This document shows positions 47,547-58,635 of a stretch of 64,000 bases of DNA, one piece after another. The DNA is from Nonomuraea rhodomycinica (GTDB lineage Bacteria; Actinomycetota; Actinomycetes; Streptosporangiales; Streptosporangiaceae). The notes beneath the pieces were generated by a model, which searched no databases, was not told where the DNA came from, and worked only from the letters and a program-made list of their open reading frames with translations. Made by a program: the position numbers and the translations under genes. Each line of letters begins with the position of its first letter. Positions within the stretch are counted from its first letter, which is position 1. Where the stretch lies: contig NZ_JABWGO010000011.1 of the NCBI RefSeq assembly GCF_013363995.1, forward strand, positions 186,001 through 250,000. The letters run 5' to 3'.

Positions 47547-47559
47547 TGACTCACTGTCA
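47547..47559. promoter_or_regulatory. BldD-box-like palindrome upstream of GGDEF-EAL gene 2
   Basis: TGACTCACTGTCA matches the BldD consensus TNACNCWGNGTNA at every fixed position but one (C in place of the central G). It lies 112 bp before the proposed GTG. Confidence 0.5.
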
Positions 47560-47658
47560 AGATAGTTCTCGGAACAGATTGGTCCGCGCGGTTATCAGAT
47601 CGGTGACGACATAGGCGTTGTCACCACCCGGACGCGCGCGACCGCACACACTGGCGAT

Positions 47659-50331
47659 GTGGCCGACGGCCTTCGGCGGTCACTGAGCGAGTTCGAGACG
47701 GGATGGGCGACGACTGTGATCCGCTGGCGTGATCCACGTGCACCGCTGACCGCCGCCGCGGCGGCCGGTGTGGCCGGGTTCGCGGCTGCGCTCCTCGTGG
47801 GCGGTCAGACCTCGGTCACCGGCGCGGTCGCCGGCGTTCTCGCGGCGTTGCTCGCCGCCGCCTCCCTGCTCACGACTTCCGCGCGGCTGGGCGACCAGCG
47901 CGCGACGGCGACGGGCACCCGCTGGATGGGCGGCGGCGCCGTCGTCTGGGCCGGCGGCGTGGCCCTGCGGCCGGTCGCCGAGAACACCGGCCTCATGGTG
48001 AGCTTCGCCGACCTGCTCGTCCTGGTCGGCACCGTCCTGCTGGCCGGCGGCGCGCTCATCGCGAGCGGCCGCTCCCTGTCGGGCACCGCCGTTTTACGGC
48101 TCGTCACCGACTCCTACCTGTGCGCCGTCTCGCTGTTCCTGATCGGCTGGGTGGTGGCGCTGCGCCGGGTGTACGAGCAGGCCGACCCCGCGACGTTCAC
48201 CTTCACCATGCTCCCGCCGATGCTGGCGCTGCTCGTGACCTGCGCGGCGGTGCCGTCGGCCGTCAGGGGGCGCGCGGCGCCGCCGGCCGCGGCGGGGGTG
48301 GGGGTGCTGGCCACCACCACGATCGCCGGGATCGCCGAGGCCGTCGCGCGGCTGACCGACGCCGTGCCGCCCGTGTGGAGCGTCATGCTCGCGCCGATGG
48401 CGTTCCTGCTGCTGGCCGCCGTGCCGTGGGCCGTGCGCGAGTCCGGCCCGGCGTCCGGGGGGACGTCCGTCGGCAACCTGATCGCGCTCGTGCCGCTGGT
48501 GCTCGTGGGCGTGGCCACCGTCACGCTGCTCGTCCACCTGGCGGGCGTGCGCGCGTTCCAGCCGGTGACCGGCGTGGTGGTGCTCGCCGGCTCGGCGGTC
48601 CTGCTGCTGCTGTTCCGGCTGTTCGTGCTGTCGGGCGCCAACGCCCGGCTGCGCCGCCTGGTCGCGCTCGGCGACCGGCAGTTGCGCGAGCTGGCCGAGA
48701 GCACCGGCGACGTGGTGCTGCTGTGCGACTACGAGGGCATCGTGCGCGAGATCGGCGCCGGCGTCGAGGTCACCTACGGCTACCGCCCCGAGGAGCTGGT
48801 GGGCGGCACGATCTTCGAGTACATCCACCCCGAGGACGTCCCCGGCATCCAGGCGGCCCTGCGCGCGATGGGCTTCGACGACGAGGGCGGCAGCCCCGGC
48901 GCCTGCATGATCGCCTGCCGGGTGCGCGCCGCCGACGGCACCTGGCGGCCCACCGAGTCGGTCGCCACCCGCCACGTGGGCGGCGAGGACCTGCTGCTCG
49001 TCACCACCCGCGACGTGAGCGACGAGGAGGCCCTGCGCAACCAGGTGGCCCACCTGACCTTCCACGACGGCGTCACCGGCCTGCCCAACCGCGCCTACTT
49101 CGAGGAGCGCACCCGCGAGGTGCTCTCCGGCCGCGCCGGCCAGGTCGCGGTCATCTTCCTCGACCTCGACGGGTTCACCTCGGTCAACGACTCCGTGGGC
49201 CACGCCAGCGGCGACTACCTGCTCGGGCAGGCCGCCCGCCGGCTGCGCGGCGCCGTGCGGGCCGACGACACGCTCGCCCGGTGGGGCGGCGACGAGTTCG
49301 CGGTGCTCGTGGAGACCGGGGGAGAGGCGCAGATCGCCGTCGACATGGCCGAGCGGCTGCTGCGGGCGGTCTCGCAGGAGCCGTTCCGGGTGGCCGACCG
49401 CGACGTGGCGCTGACCGCCAGCGTGGGCGTGGCGTTCGCCGAGGAGGAGCTGCCCGCGGGCGACCTCATCCGCAACGCCGACGTGGCCATGGCCCGGGCC
49501 AAGGAGCTGGGCGGGCGCCGGGTCGAGGTGTTCGCCGCGCAGATGCACGCCGACGTGGTGCGCCGGCTGGAGCTGGCCGCCGACCTGCAGCGGGCGCTGA
49601 TCGAGCAGCAGTTCGCCATCGAGTACCAGCCGGTCGTGGACCTGGCCACCTCCCGCGTGACCGCCGTCGAGGCGCTGGTGCGCTGGTGGCGCGGCTCGGT
49701 GTTCGTGCCGCCGGAGCAGTTCCTCGGGCCGGCCGAGGACACCGGGCTGATCGTGCCGCTGAGCGAGTGGATCCTGCGCGAGGCGTGCCGCGAGGTGGCC
49801 GCCTGGCGGGCCTCCTCCTGGGACATCGGCCTGTCGGTCAACCTGTCGGCGCGGCAGATCACCGCGCCGCGCTTCGTCGAGACGGTCGAGGAGGCGCTGA
49901 GCGAGAGCGGGCTGCCCGCATCGGCGCTCACCCTGGAAGTGATCGAGGAGATGCTCGTCGAGGACGCCGAGGAGACCATCCGGCGCCTGTCGGAGCTGCG
50001 CGCCCTCGGCGTGCGGCTGGCGATCGACGACTTCGGCACCGGGTACGCCTCGCTGGCGTTCCTGCGGCAGCTCCCGGTCGACATGATCAAGATAGACCCG
50101 TCGTTCGTGTCCGGGCTGGGCCGCGACGACACGCTCACCCTGCTCACCCGGACCATCGTCCGGCTCGGCCACGACCTCGGTCTCATCGTGGTGGCCGAGG
50201 GGATCGAGCGGCCCGAGCAGCTCGAACTGCTCCGTGAGATGGGCTGCACCCGAGGTCAGGGCTTCCTCGTGGCCAGGCCGATGGCGGCCCGCGGAGTGGA
50301 CTCGCTGATGAGGACCAGTCTCACGGTGTGA
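47659..50331 (+). CDS. Membrane PAS-GGDEF-EAL protein 2 (c-di-GMP turnover)
   Basis: The 890-residue protein has about ten hydrophobic helices (25-330), a PAS domain (about 340-460), GGDEF (465-625) and EAL (640-885). The RWGGDEFAVLVE motif is intact. The EAL side has TAVEALVRWWRG, IDDFGTGYASLAFL, MIKIDPSFV and AEGIERPEQ, so both activities are possible. Codon 146 (48094-48096) is TTA, in the membrane part, which suggests bldA-dependent translation. The start is uncertain: GTG 47659 has no Shine-Dalgarno and GTG 47716 is possible. A BldD-like site upstream ties it to development. Confidence 0.9.
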   Translation: MADGLRRSLSEFETGWATTVIRWRDPRAPLTAAAAAGVAGFAAALLVGGQTSVTGAVAGVLAALLAAASLLTTSARLGDQRATATGTRWMGGGAVVWAGGVALRPVAENTGLMVSFADLLVLVGTVLLAGGALIASGRSLSGTAVLRLVTDSYLCAVSLFLIGWVVALRRVYEQADPATFTFTMLPPMLALLVTCAAVPSAVRGRAAPPAAAGVGVLATTTIAGIAEAVARLTDAVPPVWSVMLAPMAFLLLAAVPWAVRESGPASGGTSVGNLIALVPLVLVGVATVTLLVHLAGVRAFQPVTGVVVLAGSAVLLLLFRLFVLSGANARLRRLVALGDRQLRELAESTGDVVLLCDYEGIVREIGAGVEVTYGYRPEELVGGTIFEYIHPEDVPGIQAALRAMGFDDEGGSPGACMIACRVRAADGTWRPTESVATRHVGGEDLLLVTTRDVSDEEALRNQVAHLTFHDGVTGLPNRAYFEERTREVLSGRAGQVAVIFLDLDGFTSVNDSVGHASGDYLLGQAARRLRGAVRADDTLARWGGDEFAVLVETGGEAQIAVDMAERLLRAVSQEPFRVADRDVALTASVGVAFAEEELPAGDLIRNADVAMARAKELGGRRVEVFAAQMHADVVRRLELAADLQRALIEQQFAIEYQPVVDLATSRVTAVEALVRWWRGSVFVPPEQFLGPAEDTGLIVPLSEWILREACREVAAWRASSWDIGLSVNLSARQITAPRFVETVEEALSESGLPASALTLEVIEEMLVEDAEETIRRLSELRALGVRLAIDDFGTGYASLAFLRQLPVDMIKIDPSFVSGLGRDDTLTLLTRTIVRLGHDLGLIVVAEGIERPEQLELLREMGCTRGQGFLVARPMAARGVDSLMRTSLTV

Positions 50332-50349
50332 GACACGCGTCCCATCAAG

Positions 50350-50380
50350 TTGACACCCACCCGCGGCGAGGGGCTATGGT
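50350..50380 (+). promoter_or_regulatory. ilvBNC promoter
   Basis: TTGACA (50350-50355) and TATGGT (50375-50380) are separated by 19 bp. The -10 ends 6 nt before the leader-peptide ATG, so the mRNA begins at that codon. Confidence 0.7.
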
Positions 50381-50386
50381 GAGGCC

Positions 50387-50437
50387 ATGCTTCGCATGCA
50401 GATCCTCGTAGTACTTCGCCGGCGCGCAGGCCGATAG
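50387..50437 (+). CDS. ilv leader peptide (attenuator)
   Basis: A 16-codon frame encodes MLRMQILVVLRRRAGR and stops at TAG 50435. The run Ile-Leu-Val-Val-Leu and the rare codons GTA, GTA and CTT are what an attenuation peptide for branched-chain amino acids needs: ribosome stalling there reports shortage of charged Ile, Leu or Val tRNA. The frame starts directly at the predicted transcription start, so it is translated without a Shine-Dalgarno. It precedes the hairpins at 50421-50460 and 50461-50502. Confidence 0.85.
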   Translation: MLRMQILVVLRRRAGR

Positions 50438-50460
50438 CGAAGCACTTCGACCTGCGCGCC
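50421..50460 (+). promoter_or_regulatory. Long attenuator hairpin overlapping the leader-peptide end
   Basis: GGCGCGCAGG (50421-50430) and CCTGCGCGCC (50451-50460) are perfect complements. The 5' arm lies within the leader peptide codons, so ribosome position controls its folding and thus that of the following terminator. Confidence 0.7.
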
Positions 50461-50502
50461 GCCCCTTGGTCCCGCCTCTCCGGTGGGGCAGGGGCATTTT
50501 TT
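50461..50502 (+). terminator. ilvB attenuator terminator
   Basis: GCCCCT (50461-50466) pairs with AGGGGC (50490-50495), with further G-C pairs inside. A run of six T (50497-50502) follows: a true T-tailed intrinsic terminator, rare in this GC-rich genome. Confidence 0.75.
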
Positions 50503-50539
50503 ATGTCCTCACGAGACAGCCACGCAAGGAAACGAGCCG

Positions 50540-52271
50540 ATGACCGAACGGATGACAGGTGCACAGGCCCTCGTCAGGGCTCTGGAGCACGTCGGAGTCG
50601 ACACCGTGTTCGGGATCCCGGGCGGCGCCATCCTCCCGGCCTACGATCCCCTCTACGACTCGACCAAGGTCCGGCACGTGCTCGTACGGCACGAGCAGGG
50701 CGCGGGCCACGCGGCCGAGGGCTACGCCCAGGCGACCGGCAGGGTCGGCGTCTGCATGGCGACCAGCGGCCCCGGCGCCACCAACCTGGTGACGCCGCTG
50801 GCCGACGCCTACATGGACTCCGTGCCGATCGTGGCGATCACCGGACAGGTGGCCAGCAAGGCCATCGGCACCGACGCCTTCCAGGAAGCCGACATCTCCG
50901 GCATCACGATGCCGATCACCAAGCACAACTTCCTGGTGACCGACCCGGCCGACATCGCCCGCACGATCATGGAGGCGTTCCACATCGCCTCCACCGGCCG
51001 TCCCGGCCCCGTGCTCGTGGACATCTCCAAGGACGCGCTGCAGGCCGAGACGACCTTCTCCTGGCCGCCGGTCATGCAGCTCCCCGGCTACCGTCCCGTC
51101 ACCCGCCCCCACTCCAAGCAGATCCGCGAGGCCGCCAAGCTGATCGCCGAGGCGCGGCGCCCGGTCCTGTACGTCGGCGGCGGCGTCAACAAGGCGGGCG
51201 CGGCCCCCGAGCTGCGCCGCCTGGCCGAGCTGACTGAGATCCCCGTGGTCACCACGCTGATGGCGCGCGGCACGTTCCCCGACAGCCATCCGCAGCACCT
51301 CGGCATGCCCGGCATGCACGGCACCGTGGCCGCGGTCGGGGCGCTGCAGAAGTCCGACCTGATCATCGGCCTGGGCGTGCGCTTCGACGACCGGGTGACC
51401 GGCGACCTGGAGACGTTCGCGCCGTACGCGAAGGTGGTCCACGCCGACATCGACCCGGCCGAGATCTCCAAGAACCGCCACGCCGACGTGCCGATCGTGG
51501 GCGACTGCAAGGAGGTCCTCGGTGACCTCATCGCCGCCATCGAGGGCTCCGACCAGCGGGGCGACTACTCCGCCTGGTGGACGCTGCTCAACGGCTACAA
51601 GGAGACCTACCCGCTGGGCTACGACGACTACGACGACGGCTCGCTGGCCCCGCAGTACGTCATCGAGCGGCTGGGCGCGATCGTCGGGCCGGACGCCTTC
51701 TACGTGGCGGGCGTCGGCCAGCACCAGATGTGGGCCTCGCAGTTCGTCAAGTACGAGAAGCCGGGCACGTTCATCAACTCGGGCGGCGCCGGCACGATGG
51801 GCTTCGCGGTCCCGGCGGCGATGGGCGCCAAGATGGGCCGGCCCGAGTCCACGGTGTGGGCCATCGACGGCGACGGCTGCTTCCAGATGACCAACCAGGA
51901 GCTGGCCACCTGCGCCCTGGAGGGTGTGCCGGTCAAGATCGCCATCATCAACAACGGCAACCTGGGCATGGTCCGCCAGTGGCAGACGCTGTTCTACGAC
52001 CAGCGTTACTCCAACACCGATCTGCAGTCCGTGCGCCGGATCCCCGACTTCGTCAAGCTGGCGGAGGCCTATGGTTGTGTGGGGCTGCGGTGCGAGCGTC
52101 CGGAGGACGTCGACGCCATCATCGAGAAGGCCATGGAGATCAACGACGTGCCCGTCGTGATCGACTTCGTCGTCCACGCGGACGCGATGGTGTGGCCGAT
52201 GGTGGCGGCGGGCACCAGCAACGACGACATCAAGATCGCCCGTGACATGGCGCCGACGTGGGAGAACGAGG

Positions 52272-52279
<8 letters not shown>
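50540..52279 (+). CDS. ilvB: Acetolactate synthase large subunit
   Basis: The 579-residue ThDP enzyme makes acetolactate and acetohydroxybutyrate, the first common step of Ile, Val and Leu synthesis. The ThDP glutamate lies in [15 protein letters not shown], the FAD region in the middle domain, and the ThDP/Mg motif reads [18 protein letters not shown] with [13 protein letters not shown] 50540 follows AAGGAAACGAG. ilvN starts 8 bp before its stop. Expression is set by the upstream attenuator. Confidence 0.97.
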
Positions 52280-53803
<1,524 letters not shown>

Positions 53804-53809
53804 TCCGCC

Positions 53810-53853
53810 GCCCGCCGGCGCGGGCCCCGCACCGGGGTCCCGCGCCGGCGGGC
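53810..53853. terminator. Bidirectional 15-bp stem hairpin between ilvC and the deaminase gene
   Basis: Arms 53810-53824 and 53839-53853 pair perfectly (GCCCGCCGGCGCGGG and complement). The loop can pair further (CCCC/GGGG). It serves convergent genes. Confidence 0.85.
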
Positions 53854-53862
53854 GCGCGCGTC

Positions 53863-54798
53863 TCAGGCCGGGGCGTCCACCGGGACGAACGACGCCTCGA
53901 ACGAGTTGCGGGCGATCCGGTCGAGCTGCTCGTCGGTCATGCCCAGCTCGTCGCGCAGCGCCCGGTAGTTGTCCTCCACGTACCCGCCGAAGTAGGCCGG
54001 GTCGTCGGAGTTGACCGTCACCATCAGCCCCTCGTCCAGCATCGCGGGCAGGATGTGGTCGCGCAGCGTGGGCACGACCCGCAGCCGCACGTTCGACAGC
54101 GGGCACACCGTCAGCGGGATCCGCTCCTCGCGCAGCCGCGCCACGAGCTTGGGGTCCTCCATCGAGCGGATGCCGTGGTCGACCCGCTCGACCTTGAGCA
54201 CGTCCAGCGCCTCCCACACGTAGTCGGGGCCGCCCTCCTCGCCGGCGTGGGCGACGCGCCGCAGTCCCTCGCCGGCAGCGATGTCGAACACGCGCCGGAA
54301 CAGCGACGGCGGGTGCCCCACCTCGGCCGAGTCCAGTCCCACGCCGATGAAGTGCTCACGGAACGGCAGCGCCGCGCGCAGCACGGCCTCGGCCTCCTCG
54401 GCGCCCCGGTCGCGCAGGAAGCACAGGATGAGCGCGGAGGACACCGGGCTGTCGCCGAGAGCCGCGCTCAGCCCGGAGAAGACCGCCTCCAGCGGGACGC
54501 CGCGCGTCAGGTGCGCCTGCGGGTCGAAGAAGATCTCCGCGTGGCGCACGCCCTGCTCCTCGGCGCGGCGCAGGTAGGCGGCGGCGAGGTCGTGGAAGTC
54601 CTGCTCGGTGCGGAGCACGGCCATGTTGTCGTAGTAGACGTCCAGGAACGACTGGAGGTCGGCGAAGTCGTAGCGGGCCCGGATCTCCTCGGTGTCGAAG
54701 GTGGGCAGCTCGACCCCGTTGCGCCGGGCGAGCTCGACGACGAGCTCGGGTTCGAGAGTGCCTTCGATGTGCAGGTGGAGTTCCGCTTTGGGCCGCAT
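53863..54798 (-). CDS. Adenosine deaminase-family protein, probably adenine deaminase
   Basis: The 311-residue zinc amidohydrolase starts [17 protein letters not shown], with the HxH zinc pair. Further metal and catalytic residues are in [18 protein letters not shown] and [12 protein letters not shown]. The string [16 protein letters not shown] and [14 protein letters not shown] resemble adenine deaminases of the adenosine-deaminase fold (P. aeruginosa/yeast type) more than true adenosine deaminase, so I favour adenine to hypoxanthine. ATG 54798 gives the conserved N-terminus. It is divergent from a PucR gene. Confidence 0.85.
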   Translation of the reverse strand: MRPKAELHLHIEGTLEPELVVELARRNGVELPTFDTEEIRARYDFADLQSFLDVYYDNMAVLRTEQDFHDLAAAYLRRAEEQGVRHAEIFFDPQAHLTRGVPLEAVFSGLSAALGDSPVSSALILCFLRDRGAEEAEAVLRAALPFREHFIGVGLDSAEVGHPPSLFRRVFDIAAGEGLRRVAHAGEEGGPDYVWEALDVLKVERVDHGIRSMEDPKLVARLREERIPLTVCPLSNVRLRVVPTLRDHILPAMLDEGLMVTVNSDDPAYFGGYVEDNYRALRDELGMTDEQLDRIARNSFEASFVPVDAPA

Positions 54799-54881
54799 GG
54801 GACCGAGTAAACCGGACCGCGGGCCGCTGCGATATCGTGCGAACCTCTGAAGTGTTGCCCCCTGACCTGGCATAACATCAA

Positions 54882-54893
54882 ATTTCGGGAAAT
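54882..54893. promoter_or_regulatory. ATTTC-GG-GAAAT palindrome between deaminase and pucR genes
   Basis: Five-bp arms with a 2-nt centre lie 12 bp before the PucR-type start codon. This may be the regulator's own operator. Confidence 0.35.
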
Positions 54894-54905
54894 CGGGGGT
54901 GTTGC

Positions 54906-56156
54906 ATGAGGCTGGCCGACCTGCTGGCGCGTGACGACCTGAAGCTCTCCACCGTGACCGGCCACGACGCGCTCGACCGCGAGGTACGCCGCGCCTACCC
55001 GACCGACCTGCCCGACCCCCGCCGCTACCTGCGCTCCGGCGACCTCGTCCTCACCAGCGGCGTCTGGTACACCGGCGAGCCCGCCGACTGCGAGACCTTC
55101 GCCGACGCGCTGTGGACGTGCGACGCGGCCGGACTCGTCGTCGGGCTGATCGTGCTCGGCGAGCTGCCCGAGGCGCTGGTGCGCGCCTGCGAACGCCGGG
55201 GCGTGCCGCTGCTGCTGGCCGCGCCGGACCAGTCGTTCGGGGCGATCACCGAGGCCGTGACGGCGGAGGGGTTCGCCGTCGAGCAGCGCAAGGCCGAGCG
55301 GGCCCGGGCGCAGACGCTGCTGGACGTGCTCGGCGCGCAGCAGCTCGCGCCGGGTGAGGTCTCGGCCCACCTGCGCCTGCTGGGCGCCGACCCCGGGCTG
55401 CCGACGATCGCCATGGTCGTGGCCACGGTACGGCGGCCGGGAGCGGCGGAGGCACGGCGGCCGGGAGCGGCGGAGGTGCGGCGGCCGGGCGTGGACGGGC
55501 GTGGGACGGCGGCCGGCGAGCCCGACCTGCCCGCGCTGCTGCACGAGGGCCTGGCCAGGAAGGGGCGGCACCTCGTCGTCGGCGGCCGGCCGGACGAGGC
55601 GGTGGTGCTGGTCAACGGCCGGGCCTCGCGCAAGAGCCTGACCGAGGAGCTGCGGGCGCTCGCCGCCACGTGGCCCGGCCTTCGGATCGCGGCCGGGATC
55701 AGCGAGGCGGCCACCAGCGTGTCGCAGCTCGGCGAGGCGCTGGAGACGGCGCGGCGCGGCATGGAGTCGGCGCTCGACGGCGAGGGGCCCGTGTCGGTGA
55801 TGTCCGTGGCCGACATCGCCAGTTTCGACCTGCTGCTGGCCGCGCTGCCCGGCGGGGTGCGGCGCACGTTCCGCGAGCACGTGCTCGGGCCGGTGGAGGA
55901 GTACGACGCGCGGCACGGCTCGGAGCTGCTGCGGACGCTGGACGTCTTCCTGGAGACGTGCGGGTCGTGGCAGCGGGCCGCCGACGAGCTGTACGTGCAC
56001 GTCAACACGTTGCGCTACCGGATGCAGCGCATCGAGGAGCTGACCGGGCGGCGCATGTCGTCGATGCGCGACCGTACGGACCTGTACCTGGCGCTGAGAT
56101 CGCCCGCGTCAGGAGCGCACGGTGGGCAGGGCTCCGGCGACCAGCCGTCCGCGTGA
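54906..56156 (+). CDS. PucR-family transcriptional regulator
   Basis: The 416-residue protein has an N-terminal PucR sensor domain (about 1-125, [11 protein letters not shown] and GVPLLLAA), a GGDEF-like CdaR middle region and a C-terminal PucR HTH_30 ([19 protein letters not shown], then [17 protein letters not shown]). PucR proteins control purine, allantoin or amino-acid use. A linker near residue 176 holds an in-frame 24-bp tandem repeat ([16 protein letters not shown]). It lies between the deaminase and the amidohydrolase/ABC genes and probably controls them. Its 3' end overlaps the convergent amidohydrolase gene. Confidence 0.92.
   Translation: MRLADLLARDDLKLSTVTGHDALDREVRRAYPTDLPDPRRYLRSGDLVLTSGVWYTGEPADCETFADALWTCDAAGLVVGLIVLGELPEALVRACERRGVPLLLAAPDQSFGAITEAVTAEGFAVEQRKAERARAQTLLDVLGAQQLAPGEVSAHLRLLGADPGLPTIAMVVATVRRPGAAEARRPGAAEVRRPGVDGRGTAAGEPDLPALLHEGLARKGRHLVVGGRPDEAVVLVNGRASRKSLTEELRALAATWPGLRIAAGISEAATSVSQLGEALETARRGMESALDGEGPVSVMSVADIASFDLLLAALPGGVRRTFREHVLGPVEEYDARHGSELLRTLDVFLETCGSWQRAADELYVHVNTLRYRMQRIEELTGRRMSSMRDRTDLYLALRSPASGAHGGQGSGDQPSA
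55431..55489 (+). repeat. 24-bp in-frame tandem repeat in the PucR-type gene
   Basis: Units at 55431-55454 and 55455-55478 differ by two bases, and 11 bp of a third unit follow. It lengthens a Pro/Ala linker without breaking the frame. Confidence 0.9.
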
Positions 56157-57305
56157 CACCACGGCCACGATGTTCTCGGTGGCCAGGTCCTGGATCCGCT
56201 CCCACGGGCGTCCGCGCAGCACGACCAGGTCGGCCCCGAGGCCGGGCGCAATCCGGCCGACGGGCGCGCCGATCGCGTCGGCCGCGTCCGAGGTGGCCGC
56301 GCGCAGCGCCGCCTCGGCGTCCATGCCGAGCACCTCGGTCATCCGCACGACCTCCGCGAGCTGGTCGCCGAACTGCACGTGGTGGCCGTTCGCGTCGGTG
56401 CCGAGCACGAAGCGCACCCCGAGCCGGGCGGCCTCGGCGAGCAGCACGTCCCGCCTGGCGACCAGCTCGGCGGCCTTGGCCATGGCCTCGGGCGTGACGG
56501 GCACGCGGCCGGTGGCGATGGCCTCGTTGATCAGCAGGGTGGGCGCGACCGGGGTGCGCCGCGCGGCCAGCGTCTCGGCCAGGTCGCGGCTCATCAGCGT
56601 GCCGTGCTCGATCGAGTCGACCCCCTCCTCGGCGGCGACGCGGATGCCGTCCTCGGAGTGGGCGTGCGAGGCGACCAGCATGCCGAGCGCGTGCGCCTCG
56701 TCGACGACGGCCCGGATCTCCTCGCGCGTGTAGTTGCGCCAGGCGTTCTTGTCGCCGATCGACAGCACGCCGCCGCTGGTGGTGAGCTTGATGCCGTCCA
56801 TGCCGGCCCGCGCCCACGTGCGCACCAGCTTCCGGCAGTCGTCGGGGCCGTCGGCCGTGGGCTTGCGCTGCGGGAACGCCGGGGGCACGAACAGGTCGTT
56901 GTGGCCGGCCGTCATGCCGACCACGCCGTGGACCTGGACGCGCGGACCGGGCAGCACGCCCGCGTCGAACGCGCGGCGCAGCGCGATCTGCGCCTCGTCG
57001 CCCGCGAGGTCGCGCAGCGTCGTGACGCCGTTGCGCATCGCCCGCTGGGCGTGGGCGAGGCCGTGCAGCACCTGCTCGTCGCGGGTGGTGACGAGCGGCC
57101 AGGTGGCGAAGTCGGGCGGCGGACGCAGAGGCCCGGCGTACCCCACGAGGTGGACGTGCGTGTCGACCAGCCCCGGGATCACGCACAGGTCGTCGTGCCG
57201 CACCTCGGCGGGCCGTATCTCGCCGATGCGGTCGGGCTCCCAGGTGAGGTCCACCGGGCCGCGCGCCTCGGTGCCGTCCCAGAGCAGGATTCCGTCAAGT
57301 CTCAT
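56109..57305 (-). CDS. Metal-dependent amidohydrolase (imidazolonepropionase/prolidase-like)
   Basis: The 398-residue protein belongs to the amidohydrolase superfamily. The first metal pair is in PGLVDTHVHLVG, the bridging lysine in GMDGIKLTTSGG, then His in VASHAHSEDG and SIEHGTLMS, and Asp in VLGTDANGHHVQFG. The C-terminal GAPVGRIAPGLGADLVVL closes the beta-sandwich. It resembles Xaa-Pro dipeptidase and imidazolonepropionase relatives. ATG 57305 or 57320 could start it, as GAGGAG abuts the latter. It overlaps the PucR gene by 48 bp. The substrate may be a cyclic amide or nucleobase product. Confidence 0.87.
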   Translation of the reverse strand: MRLDGILLWDGTEARGPVDLTWEPDRIGEIRPAEVRHDDLCVIPGLVDTHVHLVGYAGPLRPPPDFATWPLVTTRDEQVLHGLAHAQRAMRNGVTTLRDLAGDEAQIALRRAFDAGVLPGPRVQVHGVVGMTAGHNDLFVPPAFPQRKPTADGPDDCRKLVRTWARAGMDGIKLTTSGGVLSIGDKNAWRNYTREEIRAVVDEAHALGMLVASHAHSEDGIRVAAEEGVDSIEHGTLMSRDLAETLAARRTPVAPTLLINEAIATGRVPVTPEAMAKAAELVARRDVLLAEAARLGVRFVLGTDANGHHVQFGDQLAEVVRMTEVLGMDAEAALRAATSDAADAIGAPVGRIAPGLGADLVVLRGRPWERIQDLATENIVAVVSRGRLVAGALPTVRS

Positions 57306-57582
57306 CTCGTCCAGCCTCATCTCCTCGCCGACGCTACCGGAGCCCCGGGACGGCTGGAGGGATCTACGGACCTGCGCGAACCCTCTCGTAGGGACCTACA
57401 GGAGCCTTCCGCGGCCCCGTCGCGGTTTTCCCTGCGTACGCGGCCGGAACGCGAACGGGACCCGGTGGACCGCCGGCCGCCTCTGCGGATGACCGAAATT
57501 CCGTCACAAGATGGTAATAATCGAGGGATAGCTTCCTGACCTGCGGATTCACCGCCGAACCTCCCCCGCCCCAAGGAGAATC
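57306..57582. other. 277-bp divergent intergenic region before the ABC importer
   Basis: No gene is seen. CTACG (57364-57368) and CGTAG (57387-57391) form a loose hairpin. An AT-rich patch near 57510-57530 (GGTAATAATCG) may hold the promoter. The conserved parts of a TPP riboswitch were looked for and not found. Confidence 0.5.
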
Positions 57583-58635
57583 ATGGCTACCCTCGACCGT
57601 CGCGCGTTCCTGCGGACGACCGGTCTGGCCGGGTTGGCGCTCGGCCTGGCCGCCTGTGGCGACAACTCCGCCTCCACCGGCGGCGGTGGCGGCGAGGGCG
57701 GCCTCGGCTCGGTGAAGCTCCAGCTCTCGTGGAAGAAGAACGTCGAGTTCGCCGGCGAGTACTTCGCCGACAGCAAGGGCTACTACAAGGCGGCCGGGTT
57801 CTCCCAGGTGGAGCTGCTGTCCGGCGGCGGCTCCGGCACCTCGGTCGAGTCGGGCCTGGCCACCGGCCGGTGCTGGATCGGCCTGTCGGCCCCCACGATC
57901 ACCGCGCCCGCCGTGCTCCAGGGCGCACCCCTGAAGATCGTCGGCGCGACGTTCCAGAAGAACCCGTTCGCGATCATCTCCCTGTCCAAGAACCCCATCG
58001 AGGACCCCAAGGCGCTGGTCGGCAAGAAGATCGGCGTCCAGGACTCCAACGAACTGGTCTGGAACGCGCTGCTCAAGGCCAACGGCATCGACCCGGCGAG
58101 CGTGACGCGGGTGCCGTTCCAGTCGGACCCGTCGATGCTCACCTCCGGCCAGCTCGACGGCTACGTCGGCTTCGTCACCAGCGGCCCCGTACGGCTGAAG
58201 ATGCAGGGCGTGGACGCCACCCACCTGCTGTTCGCCGACCACGGCCTGCCGCTCGTCGCCGAGACGTTCACCGTCACGCAGCAGACCATCGACACCGAGC
58301 GCGACAAGCTCAAGGCGTTCCTCACCGCCGAGATCAAGGGCTGGAAGGACGCCGTGGCCGACCCGGCCAAGTCCGCCGAGATGGCCGCCAAGACGTACGG
58401 CAAGGACCTCAACCTCGACGTCGCCGAGCAGACCGAGGAGGCCAAGATGCAGAACGAGCTGGTCGTCACGCCCGACGCCAAGGCCAACGGCCTGTTCACG
58501 ATGACCTCCGAGCTGATCGAGCAGAACATCGCCTCGCTCGCCAAGGCCGGGCTGAACGTCAAGGCCGAGCAGCTGTTCGACCTGACGATCCTGGACGAGG
58601 TCTACAAGGCCGACCCGAGCCTGAAGCTCTCATGA
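57583..58635 (+). CDS. NMT1/THI5-family ABC substrate-binding lipoprotein (Tat-type signal)
   Basis: The 350-residue binding protein starts [22 protein letters not shown], shown in part: it holds both a twin-arginine and a lipobox Cys at 23, so it is probably a Tat-exported lipoprotein. The NMT1 fold follows, with [23 protein letters not shown] and [17 protein letters not shown]. The family binds thiamine pyrimidine precursors, riboflavin, nitrate, sulfonates or purine relatives. AAGGAG precedes ATG 57583. The PucR context suggests a nitrogen heterocycle. It overlaps the ATPase gene by 4 bp. Confidence 0.9.
   Translation: MATLDRRAFLRTTGLAGLALGLAACGDNSASTGGGGGEGGLGSVKLQLSWKKNVEFAGEYFADSKGYYKAAGFSQVELLSGGGSGTSVESGLATGRCWIGLSAPTITAPAVLQGAPLKIVGATFQKNPFAIISLSKNPIEDPKALVGKKIGVQDSNELVWNALLKANGIDPASVTRVPFQSDPSMLTSGQLDGYVGFVTSGPVRLKMQGVDATHLLFADHGLPLVAETFTVTQQTIDTERDKLKAFLTAEIKGWKDAVADPAKSAEMAAKTYGKDLNLDVAEQTEEAKMQNELVVTPDAKANGLFTMTSELIEQNIASLAKAGLNVKAEQLFDLTILDEVYKADPSLKLS

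Noticed and set aside
57306-57582. TPP or other riboswitch upstream of the NMT1-type importer
   Set aside because: The conserved CTGAGA and ACCTGATC-type cores of the TPP element are not there; no other known fold was recognised.
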